A stretch of DNA of 60,718 bases from CAZLRH01 sp964562015 (GCA_964562015.1 CAZLRH010000023.1:1-60718); one strand, 5' to 3'; positions 41,925 through 50,832 are shown, counted from the stretch's first letter. Program-made: numbers and translations. The notes: generated by a model from the sequence alone, not told the origin.

Positions 41925-43454
41925 ATGGACGTCGGCGCGGGCGCGTCGACGCGCCTTCCCGCCATGTTGCTCGCTGCGCTCACGCACACTTTTATTCCCG
42001 GCCCCGTCCCGGAAAATTTGCAGGACTGGCACGAGCTGGCGCAGTTTCTCCTCGAACTTTTGTGGGAGCACGCGTGGACGCTCCTCGGGTTCGCGCTCGC
42101 GATCCTGGTGTTTGGCCGGTTGATTTTGGAAAAGCGCAATCCCAGCAACGTGTTTGCCTGGGGCCTGTTGGTGCTGTTCGTGCCTTGGCTGGGCGCGCCC
42201 TTGTATTTTCTCTTTGGCGGGCGCAAGAGCCGCCGGCTGGTGCGGGCGAAAATACAGGTGAATGAATACGCCGCGCAACTGGCGGCGGGCTTGCTGGTCG
42301 ACGGACCGCCGCGGCCGGGGTCGGTCGGGCGGGTGGGCGCGCGGCGCAAGTTTGCCTACAACGCCTTTCACTTGCTGGGCGATGGCGTGGCGGCGCACGC
42401 GGCCTTGCGCCGCGAAATCGCCCGCGCGCAAAAATCGATTCACGTGCAGACGTATATCTTTGGCCGCGACGAGCCGGCCCGCCAGATTTTGGCCGACCTG
42501 ACCGAGCGAGCGCGGGCCGGCCTCGAGGTCAAAGTGCTGGTGGATGCGCTCGGCAGCCTGACCGCCGGCGGGCATTTCATGGATCCGCTGCGCCACGCGG
42601 GCGGGCGCGTCGCGCGCTTCATGCCGGTACTGCCGCTCGAAACCAAGACCTCGGCCAACCTGCGCAATCACCGGAAATTCGCGATTTTCGACCGCGAGCG
42701 CGCCCTCGTGGGCGGGCAGAACATCGACCACCGCTTTATCGACGCGAAAGATTCACCCGAACTCTTTCTGGATTTCAGCGCGCTGATCGAAGGGCCGGTG
42801 GTGGCGACGTTCAACCGCGCGTTTGTGAGCGATTGGTGCTTTGCGTCGGGCGATTCCCCACAACTCTTTCGCGAGTTGCTCGCGCACCTCCCACACTCGC
42901 GCGGGCCCTACGAGGTCGAGGTGCTGACCAGCGGGCCCGACGTCGAGGGCGATCCGCTCTGGGAGCGCCTGCTCATTCTCGTCCAGCAATGCCGTGAGGA
43001 GTTGACCATCGTCACGCCGTATTTCATTCCGGACGAGGTTTTGTTCCAATCCATGCTCGTGCAGGCACACGCGGGCAAACGCATCCGGCTCATCGTGCCC
43101 GAGCGCTCGAACCACCCGCTGGTGGATTTCGCGCGGCACCACTACTTGCGTCAACTGCACGAGGCGGGCGTCGAGATTCTGCTTTATCAAAAGAAAATGC
43201 TGCACGCGAAACTCCTGCTCGCCGACGGCCAGGTGGCGATGATGGGCTCGGCGAACATGGACTTGCGCAGCCTGTTCGTGAATTTTGAAATCGGCGTGTT
43301 CCTGTATTCGGCGGAGCCCATCCGGGAATTGACCGCCTGGACGGAGGCGCTCCTGCCGGATTGCGTGACGTACCTGGCCTCCGGCCACGCCGGCGCGGGC
43401 GCGAACCGCCGCCTCATGGAGGACTTCGCGCACCTGCTCGGGCCGCTGCTGTAA
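41925..43454 (+). CDS. cls: cardiolipin synthase (phospholipase D family)
   Basis: A 509-residue membrane enzyme joining two phosphatidylglycerols, or related lipids, into cardiolipin. Two N-terminal helices (WTLLGFALAILVFGRLIL and VFAWGLLVLFVPWLGAPLYFLFGG) are followed by two HKD motifs: His249-x-Lys251-x4-Asp256 (RNHRKFAIFD) and His427-x-Lys429-x4-Asp434 (MLHAKLLLADG), each followed by GGQNID or GSANMD. The length and the NPSNVFAW...PWLGAPLYFLFGGRK sequence are typical of Cls. ATG at 41925 is used; Met14 is a possible later start. It is transcribed away from the pseudopilin-like pair. Together with pssA it covers two branches of phospholipid synthesis. Confidence 0.93.
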   Translation: MDVGAGASTRLPAMLLAALTHTFIPGPVPENLQDWHELAQFLLELLWEHAWTLLGFALAILVFGRLILEKRNPSNVFAWGLLVLFVPWLGAPLYFLFGGRKSRRLVRAKIQVNEYAAQLAAGLLVDGPPRPGSVGRVGARRKFAYNAFHLLGDGVAAHAALRREIARAQKSIHVQTYIFGRDEPARQILADLTERARAGLEVKVLVDALGSLTAGGHFMDPLRHAGGRVARFMPVLPLETKTSANLRNHRKFAIFDRERALVGGQNIDHRFIDAKDSPELFLDFSALIEGPVVATFNRAFVSDWCFASGDSPQLFRELLAHLPHSRGPYEVEVLTSGPDVEGDPLWERLLILVQQCREELTIVTPYFIPDEVLFQSMLVQAHAGKRIRLIVPERSNHPLVDFARHHYLRQLHEAGVEILLYQKKMLHAKLLLADGQVAMMGSANMDLRSLFVNFEIGVFLYSAEPIRELTAWTEALLPDCVTYLASGHAGAGANRRLMEDFAHLLGPLL

Positions 43455-43573
43455 AAGGCAGAAGTTGGACGGCAGAATGCAGAAGTCCGAAGTTCCCCGT
43501 CTACCCAAGCGGCAGGGCGCAGCGACTGGCTCCGCGCTTGCCGATTCCAAGTGTCCTGACTAACCTACACGCC

Positions 43574-43936
43574 ATGAGTATTTATCGCACCGCCGTCATG
43601 ATTTGCAACCCGCGCGACACCGCGCAGGTTAGCGGTCCGATTGAGGCGCTCGTGGACACAGGGCCGGAGCTGAGCTGGTTTCCGGCGGATTTCCTGGAGG
43701 CTGGCGGAGTGGTGCGTTTGCGCAAACGCAACTTTGTGACTGCGACCAGCCAGCATATCACGCGCGATGTCGGCTATGCGATCGTGCGTGCCGAAAAGTT
43801 TGAAACCATCGATGAGGTGGTCTTTGGCCAGCCGGGCGATTTGACGTTGCTGGGCGTCCCCACGCTAGAAGGCTTCGGCGTGATGGTGGACAATCTCGGC
43901 CGTCGCCTCGTCGCGACGCCGACTGTTGCGGCCTGA
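43574..43936 (+). CDS. clan AA aspartic protease-like protein (DTG)
   Basis: A 120-residue protein resembling one lobe of a retropepsin-type aspartic protease. The active-site motif is ALVDTGPELSWFP with Asp28; the later strand EVVFGQPGDLTLLGVPTLEGFGVMVDN corresponds to the conserved hydrophobic-Gly motif (xLLGxPxLExF). Such single-lobe clan AA proteins would need to dimerise. No signal peptide or membrane segment. It follows cls by 120 bases on the same strand; its stop faces that of repeat protein B across 45 bases. A second gene of this type, with DSG, is near 59.5 kb. Substrate unknown. Confidence 0.72.
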   Translation: MSIYRTAVMICNPRDTAQVSGPIEALVDTGPELSWFPADFLEAGGVVRLRKRNFVTATSQHITRDVGYAIVRAEKFETIDEVVFGQPGDLTLLGVPTLEGFGVMVDNLGRRLVATPTVAA

Positions 43937-43981
43937 AGCGACATTGCGCAAGCGCTCCGCCGCTTCGCCTGGACTTTCTGA

Positions 43982-46411
43982 CTACGGCGTGGACGTTGTG
44001 ATCGTGGAGGTGGAGCCGTCCGGGTGGGTGATGGTGGTGACGCCGCCAATGGTGGTAATGCTTATGCCGCTGGCGCCCAGGCCGCTCGCGTTGAGTATGC
44101 CACCTTGGAGACTGGAGGCCGAGTTCACATTGTTGTTGATGGCGGTGCGGATGACGGTTTTCTGGGCGTCGGTGAGGTTCGCGGTATCGAGGGTGGCGAG
44201 CGCGCCGGGTTTGTCTTTCTTGGCCATGTCCAGCAGGCTATTGCGGATTTGGTTATTGCGGCGGCCCGCATTGCCGATGCTGGAGGCCAGATTGTAGGCG
44301 GCCACCGGGTCGTAAGCCGATTGGGAGGCCACATAGCGCGCGACGGCGGCATCCCGCTCCTCGCCGTCGGGCAAGGTCTGCATCCACGCCGCGAGGCCCT
44401 GCGGGTCCTGCTCGACCCATTTGTTGGCGAGATCGACAATGGAATTCACCCGCGTGGTGGGAATGGTAATCTGCATCACGGCTTGGGCGGCGGCGACGGG
44501 ATCGGTATTGGCCCAGCCGTTGATGATGGCGCGCAGCGTGGGGCCGTTGTTGACGTTTTCCGCGCTGGCCTGGCCCCAGGCGGCCTCGGGATCGGTGACG
44601 GCCAGGCGGCCGATGGCCGTATTCACTGCAGCAGTGCGGGCAGCGCCCTCGGGCAGCGCCTGGGCCCACGCCAGCGCGGCGCCGGGGTCATTTTGCGCCC
44701 AGGCGGTGACGACGCTGTTGGCCATGTTGGCAAAGGCCGGGTTATCAGCGAATCCTTGAGCGTAACTGGCGGCGCCGGCCGGATCCTGCGCGGCCCAGGC
44801 GGTGATGACATTGCGCAAGGCGTTGGCGCGCACGGTCTCGCTCACGTCGGCGGGCAGATTTTGCACCCAGGCGAGGGCCGTTTGCGTGTCTTGCGCGGCG
44901 AGCGAGGAGGCCAGCACGGCGGTAAGGTTGTCGCGCGCGGTGCTCGGGGCCATTTGGTTGAAATAAGAGGCTGCCGCCTGCGGGTCGGCGGAGGCGAGCT
45001 GGCCGAGCACGGTGGTCAGCACGGTGTCGTGTTCACCACCGGCGAGGCTCTTGTTCAGCCAGTCCATGGCGGAGGCCGGATCACTCTTCGCATATTGGCT
45101 GAGCACGATCCCGAAATCATTTTCGCGGCGCGTCCCGGCCGGGAAGTGAGAGACGTAGTCAAGCGCGGTGGCAGGGTCGGTGTCACCCAGTTTGGTCAGG
45201 ACGGTGCGGAGGTTGCTGTCAAAGACGGCACCTTTGACATTTTGGTCCAGCCAGGTGAGGGCCGAAACGGGGTCCGTGTCACTCCAATTGCTGATAACGG
45301 AGGCGACGAGATTATTGCGGGTGGCGCTGGCCGGAAGGGAGGCGATGAAATTGCCCGCCGCAGTGGGGTCTTGCTGCGCCAGATGCATGAGGGCGGCTTG
45401 CTGGGCGCGATCGTGTTCCACGCCGGCGGGCAGGGATTGCGCGGAGGCGAGCGCGCCCGCGGGGTCCACCTCGGACCAGCCGCTGAACACGGCTTGCGTC
45501 GCGGCGGTGCGGGCGGCATTGGCGGGCATTTGTTGCAGGGCGGCGAGCGCGGCGCCCGGGTCCTGCCGGGCCCAGGCGGAGAATACGCCCGCGTAAAGTT
45601 GCGCCGATTGCTGGGCCGGCGGCAGTCCGCGCAAGGCGGACATGGCCTGCTCGGGATCGCTCGCCGCGAGATTGGCCAGCACACTGGCGCGCACGGACAG
45701 GCGCAGCTTGGCGTTGTCAATCTGCTCCACCGCCGCGAGCGCGGAGGCCGGGGCGATTTCCGACCACCGGCCGAAGAATTCGCGCCAGAAATTGTCCCCG
45801 GCAATGCTCGGCGGGAGGGCTTTGGCGGCCGCGAGTGCGGCGGCCGCCCCGTCGCCTTGAATCCACGTGGCCATCACCTTGGTCACGGCGGCGATGCGAA
45901 ACGAAGCGCGGTCGAATTTCAGCGCTGCGGCCAGGGCCGCGCGGGGGTCAAGGCTGGCCCAGGCGACAAACACGCTGTTCAGCGCCTGCGCCTGCCCGCC
46001 GTGCAAGGCCTTGGCCGAGGCGTAGGCGAGCGCTGCCGCCGGGTCGGACTGCACCCATTTGGAGTTCACCAAATCGGTGACAAGCTGGCGGATATCATAC
46101 TCCGGGCAACTGGCCGCCTCATCCAGCAAGCTCGCGAGATCCGCCACGGGCGTGGCCTCGACCAATTTGACGAGGGCCGCGAGGCGCTCGCCGCCGTGAT
46201 ATTTTTTCAACAGGCCGGCCAAGGCGCCCTTGGGGTCCCACGCCACTCCGGCGGATGTGGCCGGGCCGCCTTTGGTGGCGCTTTTCGCCGGCGGGTGAAA
46301 GGCCTGGATCGTCGAAGCCGTGGGGTGGCCGGGATAAATCCAATAACTGGCGGCCATGCCGGTTAGAAAAAGGACGAGGCCGCCCACGGAATACTTGAGG
46401 GAAAATTTCAT
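43982..46411 (-). CDS. membrane-anchored 32-residue-repeat solenoid protein (repeat protein B)
   Basis: An 809-residue paralog of repeat protein A: signal-anchor (GLVLFLTGMAASYWIYPG), linker, the same head (LVKLVEATPVADLASLLDEAAS) and about 20 repeats of about 32 residues at about 104-746, for example AFANMANSVVTAWAQNDP and TLRAIINGWANTDPVAAA. The C-terminal tail is Ser/Thr/Gly/Ile-rich (GISITTIGGVTTITHPDGS) and may form beta structure, unlike the tail of A. The ATG overlaps the stop of the CcdC-like gene (ATGA), so the two are translationally coupled. Start preceded by ccctccttctcccc and no Shine-Dalgarno. Probably an extracytoplasmic scaffold. Confidence 0.85.
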   Translation of the reverse strand: MKFSLKYSVGGLVLFLTGMAASYWIYPGHPTASTIQAFHPPAKSATKGGPATSAGVAWDPKGALAGLLKKYHGGERLAALVKLVEATPVADLASLLDEAASCPEYDIRQLVTDLVNSKWVQSDPAAALAYASAKALHGGQAQALNSVFVAWASLDPRAALAAALKFDRASFRIAAVTKVMATWIQGDGAAAALAAAKALPPSIAGDNFWREFFGRWSEIAPASALAAVEQIDNAKLRLSVRASVLANLAASDPEQAMSALRGLPPAQQSAQLYAGVFSAWARQDPGAALAALQQMPANAARTAATQAVFSGWSEVDPAGALASAQSLPAGVEHDRAQQAALMHLAQQDPTAAGNFIASLPASATRNNLVASVISNWSDTDPVSALTWLDQNVKGAVFDSNLRTVLTKLGDTDPATALDYVSHFPAGTRRENDFGIVLSQYAKSDPASAMDWLNKSLAGGEHDTVLTTVLGQLASADPQAAASYFNQMAPSTARDNLTAVLASSLAAQDTQTALAWVQNLPADVSETVRANALRNVITAWAAQDPAGAASYAQGFADNPAFANMANSVVTAWAQNDPGAALAWAQALPEGAARTAAVNTAIGRLAVTDPEAAWGQASAENVNNGPTLRAIINGWANTDPVAAAQAVMQITIPTTRVNSIVDLANKWVEQDPQGLAAWMQTLPDGEERDAAVARYVASQSAYDPVAAYNLASSIGNAGRRNNQIRNSLLDMAKKDKPGALATLDTANLTDAQKTVIRTAINNNVNSASSLQGGILNASGLGASGISITTIGGVTTITHPDGSTSTITTSTP
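44174..46102 (-). repeat. array of about 20 coding repeats of about 96 bases
   Basis: Divergent direct repeats within repeat protein B, same phase and consensus as in repeat protein A (xxxWAxxDPxAALxxxxxLPxg). The first (SKWVQSDPAAA) and last (MAKKDKPGALATLD) units align with the first (SKWVASDPEAA) and last (WARKDPDAALAAAE) units of A, so the paralogs differ mainly by loss or gain of internal units. Confidence 0.8.
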
Positions 46412-46950
46412 GGGGAGAAGGAGGGCGGATTTTGCGGCGCGGCGGACGATGGCGCAGCCGGGCCGGGCAATTTACGGCAACGAAGGAGCAAGCCGGTGAA
46501 AAAGACAATATAATAAAAAGCCAGTACGCCAAACAGTCCCGTGGTCAGCGCGTTTTGCGCGGGTGTGATCGCGGCTTCCGGCGTGGCACTGCGGAGGTAA
46601 AGTTGGTAGGCGATGCGCAGCGTGACCAGGAGCGTGACGCCCGTGCCCAAGAATTTGTTGGGTATATAGAAATTGCCGGTCGGGGTGGTCTCGATTTTGG
46701 CCAGACGCAGACCAATCGCCCCGAGGACCGCCCCCGCGAGCGCGCCGCAAAGATAGGCCGGGAGCACTTCCTGCAACAGCGCCGCGAACGTCATCACGAG
46801 GGCGAGCGCGCCGAACACCGTGACCAAAATACCTTCCCGCACCGGGCGCAATGGCTGGCGACCAAAATTGCGGCGAATGCGGCGGTACACCGACCAGAGC
46901 AGCACGCCAATAATAAGGACAGGTGTGAAATGATTGGTGGGGGCGGCCAT
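46408..46950 (-). CDS. CcdC-like / DUF1453-type membrane protein
   Basis: A 180-residue membrane protein with about five helices: FTPVLIIGVLLWSVYRRIRRNFGRQPLRPVR, ILVTVFGALALVMTF, CGALAGAVLGAIGLRLAK, TGVTLLVTLRIAYQLYL, GLFGVLAFYYIVFFTGLLL. The first-helix-plus-RRIRRNxGRQPxxPxR pattern and VLGAIGLRLAKxE fit the CcdC-like (DUF1453) family, whose role is uncertain. The C-tail is Pro/Ala/Ser-rich. ATG at 46950 is chosen over an upstream codon. Its stop overlaps the start of repeat protein B, and it begins 47 bases after the TraB-family gene ends, so the three probably form an operon. Confidence 0.65.
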   Translation of the reverse strand: MAAPTNHFTPVLIIGVLLWSVYRRIRRNFGRQPLRPVREGILVTVFGALALVMTFAALLQEVLPAYLCGALAGAVLGAIGLRLAKIETTPTGNFYIPNKFLGTGVTLLVTLRIAYQLYLRSATPEAAITPAQNALTTGLFGVLAFYYIVFFTGLLLRCRKLPGPAAPSSAAPQNPPSFSP

Positions 46951-46997
46951 AAAACGAGTTGAAAAGTGCGGGGCAACGGATTTGCTTCCGGCCACGC

Positions 46998-48278
46998 TCA
47001 AGGCTTGGCGGCGGGTTCGGCAGGCGCGGTCGAACTATTCGGCGAGGATGCCGGATTCGGCGCGACTGGCGGAGTTGCCGGGTCCGGTGGCGACGGTGCA
47101 GCGGGCGGCCGCGGAGTGGTCAGGTTTTTCCACAGGGTGGAAAATTTCACGACCGGAAACTCCTCAGTTTTCGAAAGCACGAAACCGTCCTTCGCCATTT
47201 CTGCGGCCATCGCGGGCATGTGCATCGCCCCCCAGGGCACGGCGAGGGCGTTGGAACGCTGGAGCTCGTCGCGGATTTCCTGGATGAGATGCGCGTTGCG
47301 CTTCGCCAGAATGTCGTCCCAGAGCTTTTGGGCAAACTGCGGGTCCGCGGATTTTTGCATCAGCTCGACGATAAGGGGCGCGGTCAGGTTGCCGCTGTAC
47401 AATTGTGCGGTCAGGTTCAGGAAGGCGATGGTGCCGGGTGAAAAATCCGCCACGTCCACGTCCGCGCGGTGCGAATGCTCGGTCGAGGGGGAAAACTGCT
47501 CCTTTTGGGAGGAAAGGCCCAACGCGTTGGCTACGTGCTGGTAGCTCAGGTGCTGTTGGAGAAGATGTTTCGAATCGGTCACGCCCTCGAGCAAAACCAC
47601 CGCGCCCGGCGGGAAGGATTTCGTGACTTGCTCGTAAAAGCCGGCGTCACCCATATGCATCATGGGCATGAGCTCGACGGTTTTGCCATCGGGCCGCGTG
47701 TAACTTTTGGCCCGCAAAATCAGGCCGTCGGGCCGCAGGGCCATGAAGCCGTCGGTGAAATGATCCGCGGCTAGCGAGGCGCACACGGCGAGGTAAAGCA
47801 GCACGGCGGGAAACAGCACGAAGACATTGGCGAGAATAAAGCCGGCCGTATTCCCAAAACTAAAGGCCCGCGCGCCCAGTTGCTCTTCCCGCACCAGCGG
47901 CCAGCGCCAGCCCAGCCGTCCGACCACACTTCGCAGCACCCACAGGCCGAGCGCCAGCTCCAGCAGGGAGACCGCCCAGATAAAAATTTGCGCCTGGCTA
48001 AAAAAGTAGATGGAAAACGGGACGCCCGCGAGCATTCCGGCCGGTAGAAAAAGAATCAGCGGTAGCATCCAGCGTTTGGGAACCAGCGGCGTGAGGGCCG
48101 TCAGCCCGTAGAGCAGCACCGCTCCCAGGATGACCAAAAGGCCGATAAAGCCGCGCAGGGGCGCGAGGGCCGTGACGCCCAGCGAGAGCGTAAGCAGGTC
48201 ATCCAGCAGTGAAAGTCCGGCATCCGCGATAAACAGGACAAGGAAGACGCTGCACAACTGAGCGAGAAATTTTTTCAA
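46998..48278 (-). CDS. TraB/GumN (Tiki-like) family membrane protein
   Basis: A 426-residue protein. Four or five N-terminal helices (LCSVFLVLFIADAGLSLLDD; FIGLLVILGAVLLYGL; WMLPLILFLPAGMLAGVPF; FVLFPAVLLYLAVCASL) precede a soluble domain with MMHMGDAGFYEQV, VVLLEGV, RNAHLIQEI and WGAMHMPAMAAEM, the paired GxxH-type motifs and Arg-Asn of the TraB/Tiki superfamily, some members of which are metal-dependent proteases. The usual GTxH is MMHM here, so activity is uncertain. The C-tail is Pro/Ala/Ser-rich. The likely start is TTG, preceded by tctcccctaac; no ATG fits. First gene of the operon leading to repeat protein B. Confidence 0.75.
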   Translation of the reverse strand: MKKFLAQLCSVFLVLFIADAGLSLLDDLLTLSLGVTALAPLRGFIGLLVILGAVLLYGLTALTPLVPKRWMLPLILFLPAGMLAGVPFSIYFFSQAQIFIWAVSLLELALGLWVLRSVVGRLGWRWPLVREEQLGARAFSFGNTAGFILANVFVLFPAVLLYLAVCASLAADHFTDGFMALRPDGLILRAKSYTRPDGKTVELMPMMHMGDAGFYEQVTKSFPPGAVVLLEGVTDSKHLLQQHLSYQHVANALGLSSQKEQFSPSTEHSHRADVDVADFSPGTIAFLNLTAQLYSGNLTAPLIVELMQKSADPQFAQKLWDDILAKRNAHLIQEIRDELQRSNALAVPWGAMHMPAMAAEMAKDGFVLSKTEEFPVVKFSTLWKNLTTPRPPAAPSPPDPATPPVAPNPASSPNSSTAPAEPAAKP

Positions 48279-48338
48279 GTTAGGGGAGACCGCAAGGGTG
48301 GTGGAATGGTTGCATGAAGGCTGGGCAAATCAAAAGGG

Positions 48339-49232
48339 TCAGGGCGCGTCAGTTTTTATGACGGACAACGTGGGCCCATCGGGGATCAGGCTGTTTTCGA
48401 GGTACCAGAGGCCGTTAACCTTGATGAAGGTAAGCGTGTCCGGTGCTTCTTCGGGCCCCGGAGGCTCTAGGCCGGGAGGCACAATGACTTTATAAGTGGC
48501 CTGGGTGCCGTCGTCGTTCAGCGTGGGACTGGCATCGCCGATGGAGGCCAACATCTCGGCCATGGGCTTCATTTGTGGCCTAATCGTTTCCGCCATGGAA
48601 AGATCGAATACTTTTTGCGACCACGCAGACGGAAGCCATTCGCCCGGTTTTGCCGCCGCCAGTTGTGCGGGAGTCGGAGGCTTAATTCCGAGCTGACTTA
48701 TTTGCTCGGCGGTCAGGGCCTGCGCGTCGGGATGTTCGTCAAAGGCTTTCTGAATCTGGGCCGTTTCTTCCTTGAGCTGGGCCTTTTCTTCTGCGGTCAA
48801 CTTCGGCAGTGGTGTGTCGCCGGGCGGCGGAGGCGAAAAACTTGGCAACAGGGCCGCTAGATCTGGTGACAAAGGCATCGGCCCCAGGCCGGGAGCCGTG
48901 TACACCTCGAGCATTTTTTTGGCGTCGCCATCATTCATCACGCGAATGAGCTCGGGGATGAGCGTTTTCAGAGATTGCTGCGGGGAGATTTCTTGGGGCG
49001 CGGTGGCAGCGGGCGCGTTGGGGGCAGCTACACGCGCGGTCGGTCCGGTGACAGTTTTCGCCTCGCCAGCAGGAATCGCGGCTGCGGAAGCGTTCGTGGG
49101 AATGGCTTTGGCTATAGACTGCTTCAGGCTGACCTCCGGTACCGCAGTGGCAAAGTAAAGCGAAAGGGCGATCCCTGCCGCAATGGCCAGCAACGCGACG
49201 AGGGCACCCGGGGTTTTGCTACCGGCAGTCAT
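48339..49232 (-). CDS. membrane-anchored protein of unknown function
   Basis: A 297-residue protein with one N-terminal transmembrane helix (GALVALLAIAAGIALSLYFATAV), an Ala/Thr/Pro-rich linker, then a soluble domain: SLKTLIPELIRVMNDGDAKKMLEVYTAPGL, helical EEKAQLKEETAQIQKAFDEHPDA, and a C-terminal SNTF-like or NTF2-like strand set (YKVIVPPGLE, DTLTFIKVNGLWYLENSLI). The phrase VNDGDAKKML...FIKVNGLWYL resembles DUF4878/NTF2-like lipoproteins in which a short helix and a curved sheet form a pocket, but I am not sure. The ATG at 49232 is used. Ends 60 bases upstream of the TraB-like gene on the same strand. Confidence 0.6.
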   Translation of the reverse strand: MTAGSKTPGALVALLAIAAGIALSLYFATAVPEVSLKQSIAKAIPTNASAAAIPAGEAKTVTGPTARVAAPNAPAATAPQEISPQQSLKTLIPELIRVMNDGDAKKMLEVYTAPGLGPMPLSPDLAALLPSFSPPPPGDTPLPKLTAEEKAQLKEETAQIQKAFDEHPDAQALTAEQISQLGIKPPTPAQLAAAKPGEWLPSAWSQKVFDLSMAETIRPQMKPMAEMLASIGDASPTLNDDGTQATYKVIVPPGLEPPGPEEAPDTLTFIKVNGLWYLENSLIPDGPTLSVIKTDAP

Positions 49233-49381
49233 GGGTCTCAGCGTAGCGATATCGGACAAAATAGCACAGAATAAATTACGCCCTTAATTATAAACGGCCC
49301 GCAAGCGCTCAGGAAGGATTGCCTTGGCGCAGGCGAGGAACTAGAGTCGGGAGCGCATTGTCCAACGCAGTCACCCCGCCC

Positions 49382-50734
49382 ATGTTTTCGCCGATTTTCG
49401 CGCGCGTCGTGCGTCCGCTGTTCGCCTTGGCGGCGCTGGCGTTCGTGGCGGTGTCGTGTCACGGAGCCACACCGGCGGCGGCATCAGCGGCGACCCCGGC
49501 GCCCAAGGTGGCGCTCGGCATCGATGTGCTCGAGGCGCAGAATTTCGACATTCTAAAAGGCAAGCGCGTGGGCCTGCTCACCAATCAGGCCGGCGTGAAC
49601 AGCCGCGGCGTAAGCACAATTGACGTTTTGCGGCGCGCGCCGAATGTGAAGCTCGTCGCGCTTTATGGTCCGGAGCATGGTATCAACGCCAACATAATTG
49701 CGGGGGTGGGGGTGGATTCCACCAAAGACCCGCGCACGGGCTTGCCGGTGTATTCGCTTTATGGCGATGGCAAGCGTCGGCCCACCCCGGCAATTTTGAA
49801 GGACATTGATGTGATGGTGGTGGATTTGCAGGACATCGGCACGCGGTCGTACACTTTCGTGAGTTGCCTGCGTTACACGATGGAGGCCTGCTTCGAGTTG
49901 GGAAAAACCGTCGTCGTATTGGATCGCCCGAACCCGTTGGGGGGCTTGAAAGTGGGCGGACCCATCATCGAGCCCAGCCTGATGAGCTACGTGGGCGCGT
50001 ACCCGGTGCCGTATGTCCATGGGTTGACGATCGGCGAACTCGCGAAAATGGCGAAGGACAATCCCGGCTGGCTCAAGGGCCCCGATGAAAAACAGCCGAT
50101 GTCCGAGGCCGTGCGCAAGAGCGGGCAGTTAATAGTGGTGCCGATGCGCGGCTGGCGGCGGTCGATGCTCTGGCCAGACACCGGCCTGAAGTGGGTGGGG
50201 ACGTCGCCCAACATCCCTTCGGTCGAAGCGGCTTTCGGCTACGCGCTGGTGGGCTTGGGCGGCGAAATCGGCAACTTTTCCCACGGCGTCGGTACGCCCA
50301 AGCCGTTTCGCCTCCTGAATTTTTCGGCCGACGGTGTGCCGGAGCACAGTATGCCAGCGGCGCAACTGGCGGCGGCGATGCAGGCCAAAAATCTGGCGGG
50401 GCTCGATTTTACTGTGATTAAATACAAGGATGACGTTGGCAAAGAGCGCTCTGGCGTCTATGTCGGCATCCGCGACTGGAATGCGGTCGAGCCCACGAAG
50501 GTCGCATTTGTGATGATGCAATTGGCGGCCGTCTGGTCGGCCAAGGGCAATCCATTCAACGATCAAGCCAAGAAGGCGGAAATCTTTCGCAAAGAAGTGG
50601 GATCCACGGCCTGGTGGGACCAGATAACCGACAAGGGCGCGCGGATCGACGTCGACGCCTTTTTCAAAAAATGGCACGCGGACGCCGCGGCCTTCCAGGA
50701 AACGAGCAAGAAATGGTGGCTGTATCAGCCGTAG
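49382..50734 (+). CDS. namZ: exo-beta-N-acetylmuramidase NamZ family (DUF1343)
   Basis: A 450-residue exported protein. Signal peptide MFSPIFARVVRPLFALAALAFVAVSCHG (a Cys suggests lipidation is possible). The DUF1343 domain shows GIDVLEAQNFDILKGKRVGLLTNQAGVN, ALYGPEHGINA, YSLYGDGKRRPTPAIL, DVMVVDLQDIGTRSYTFV, LDRPNPLGG and WVGTSPNIPS. The founding member, Bacillus NamZ, cleaves terminal MurNAc from peptidoglycan chains, acting with NagZ-like enzymes in cell-wall recycling. The Glu in PEHG and the Asp in DLQDIGTR are probable active-site residues. The start is fixed by the signal peptide. A GH20 hexosaminidase gene follows 2 kb later on the same strand. Confidence 0.9.
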   Translation: MFSPIFARVVRPLFALAALAFVAVSCHGATPAAASAATPAPKVALGIDVLEAQNFDILKGKRVGLLTNQAGVNSRGVSTIDVLRRAPNVKLVALYGPEHGINANIIAGVGVDSTKDPRTGLPVYSLYGDGKRRPTPAILKDIDVMVVDLQDIGTRSYTFVSCLRYTMEACFELGKTVVVLDRPNPLGGLKVGGPIIEPSLMSYVGAYPVPYVHGLTIGELAKMAKDNPGWLKGPDEKQPMSEAVRKSGQLIVVPMRGWRRSMLWPDTGLKWVGTSPNIPSVEAAFGYALVGLGGEIGNFSHGVGTPKPFRLLNFSADGVPEHSMPAAQLAAAMQAKNLAGLDFTVIKYKDDVGKERSGVYVGIRDWNAVEPTKVAFVMMQLAAVWSAKGNPFNDQAKKAEIFRKEVGSTAWWDQITDKGARIDVDAFFKKWHADAAAFQETSKKWWLYQP

Positions 50735-50832
50735 GACAAATATCGGTGCCAGCCCCCTGACGCTGGGGGTGAGCCATTGCCCTTGACCCACCGCAGGCGG
50801 CGCGTTACGGGTGGTGGAGCTTTTTATCTCGC

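Noticed and set aside
43500..43573. Upstream extension of the clan AA gene at 43361
   Set aside because: It overlaps the cls gene in another frame, and is Arg/Pro-rich; ATG at 43574 matches the family start.
44024..46366. 780-codon + strand frame opposite repeat protein B
   Set aside because: Antisense shadow of a high-GC gene: Gly/Arg/His-rich, no domain, whereas the minus frame has a signal-anchor and regular repeats.
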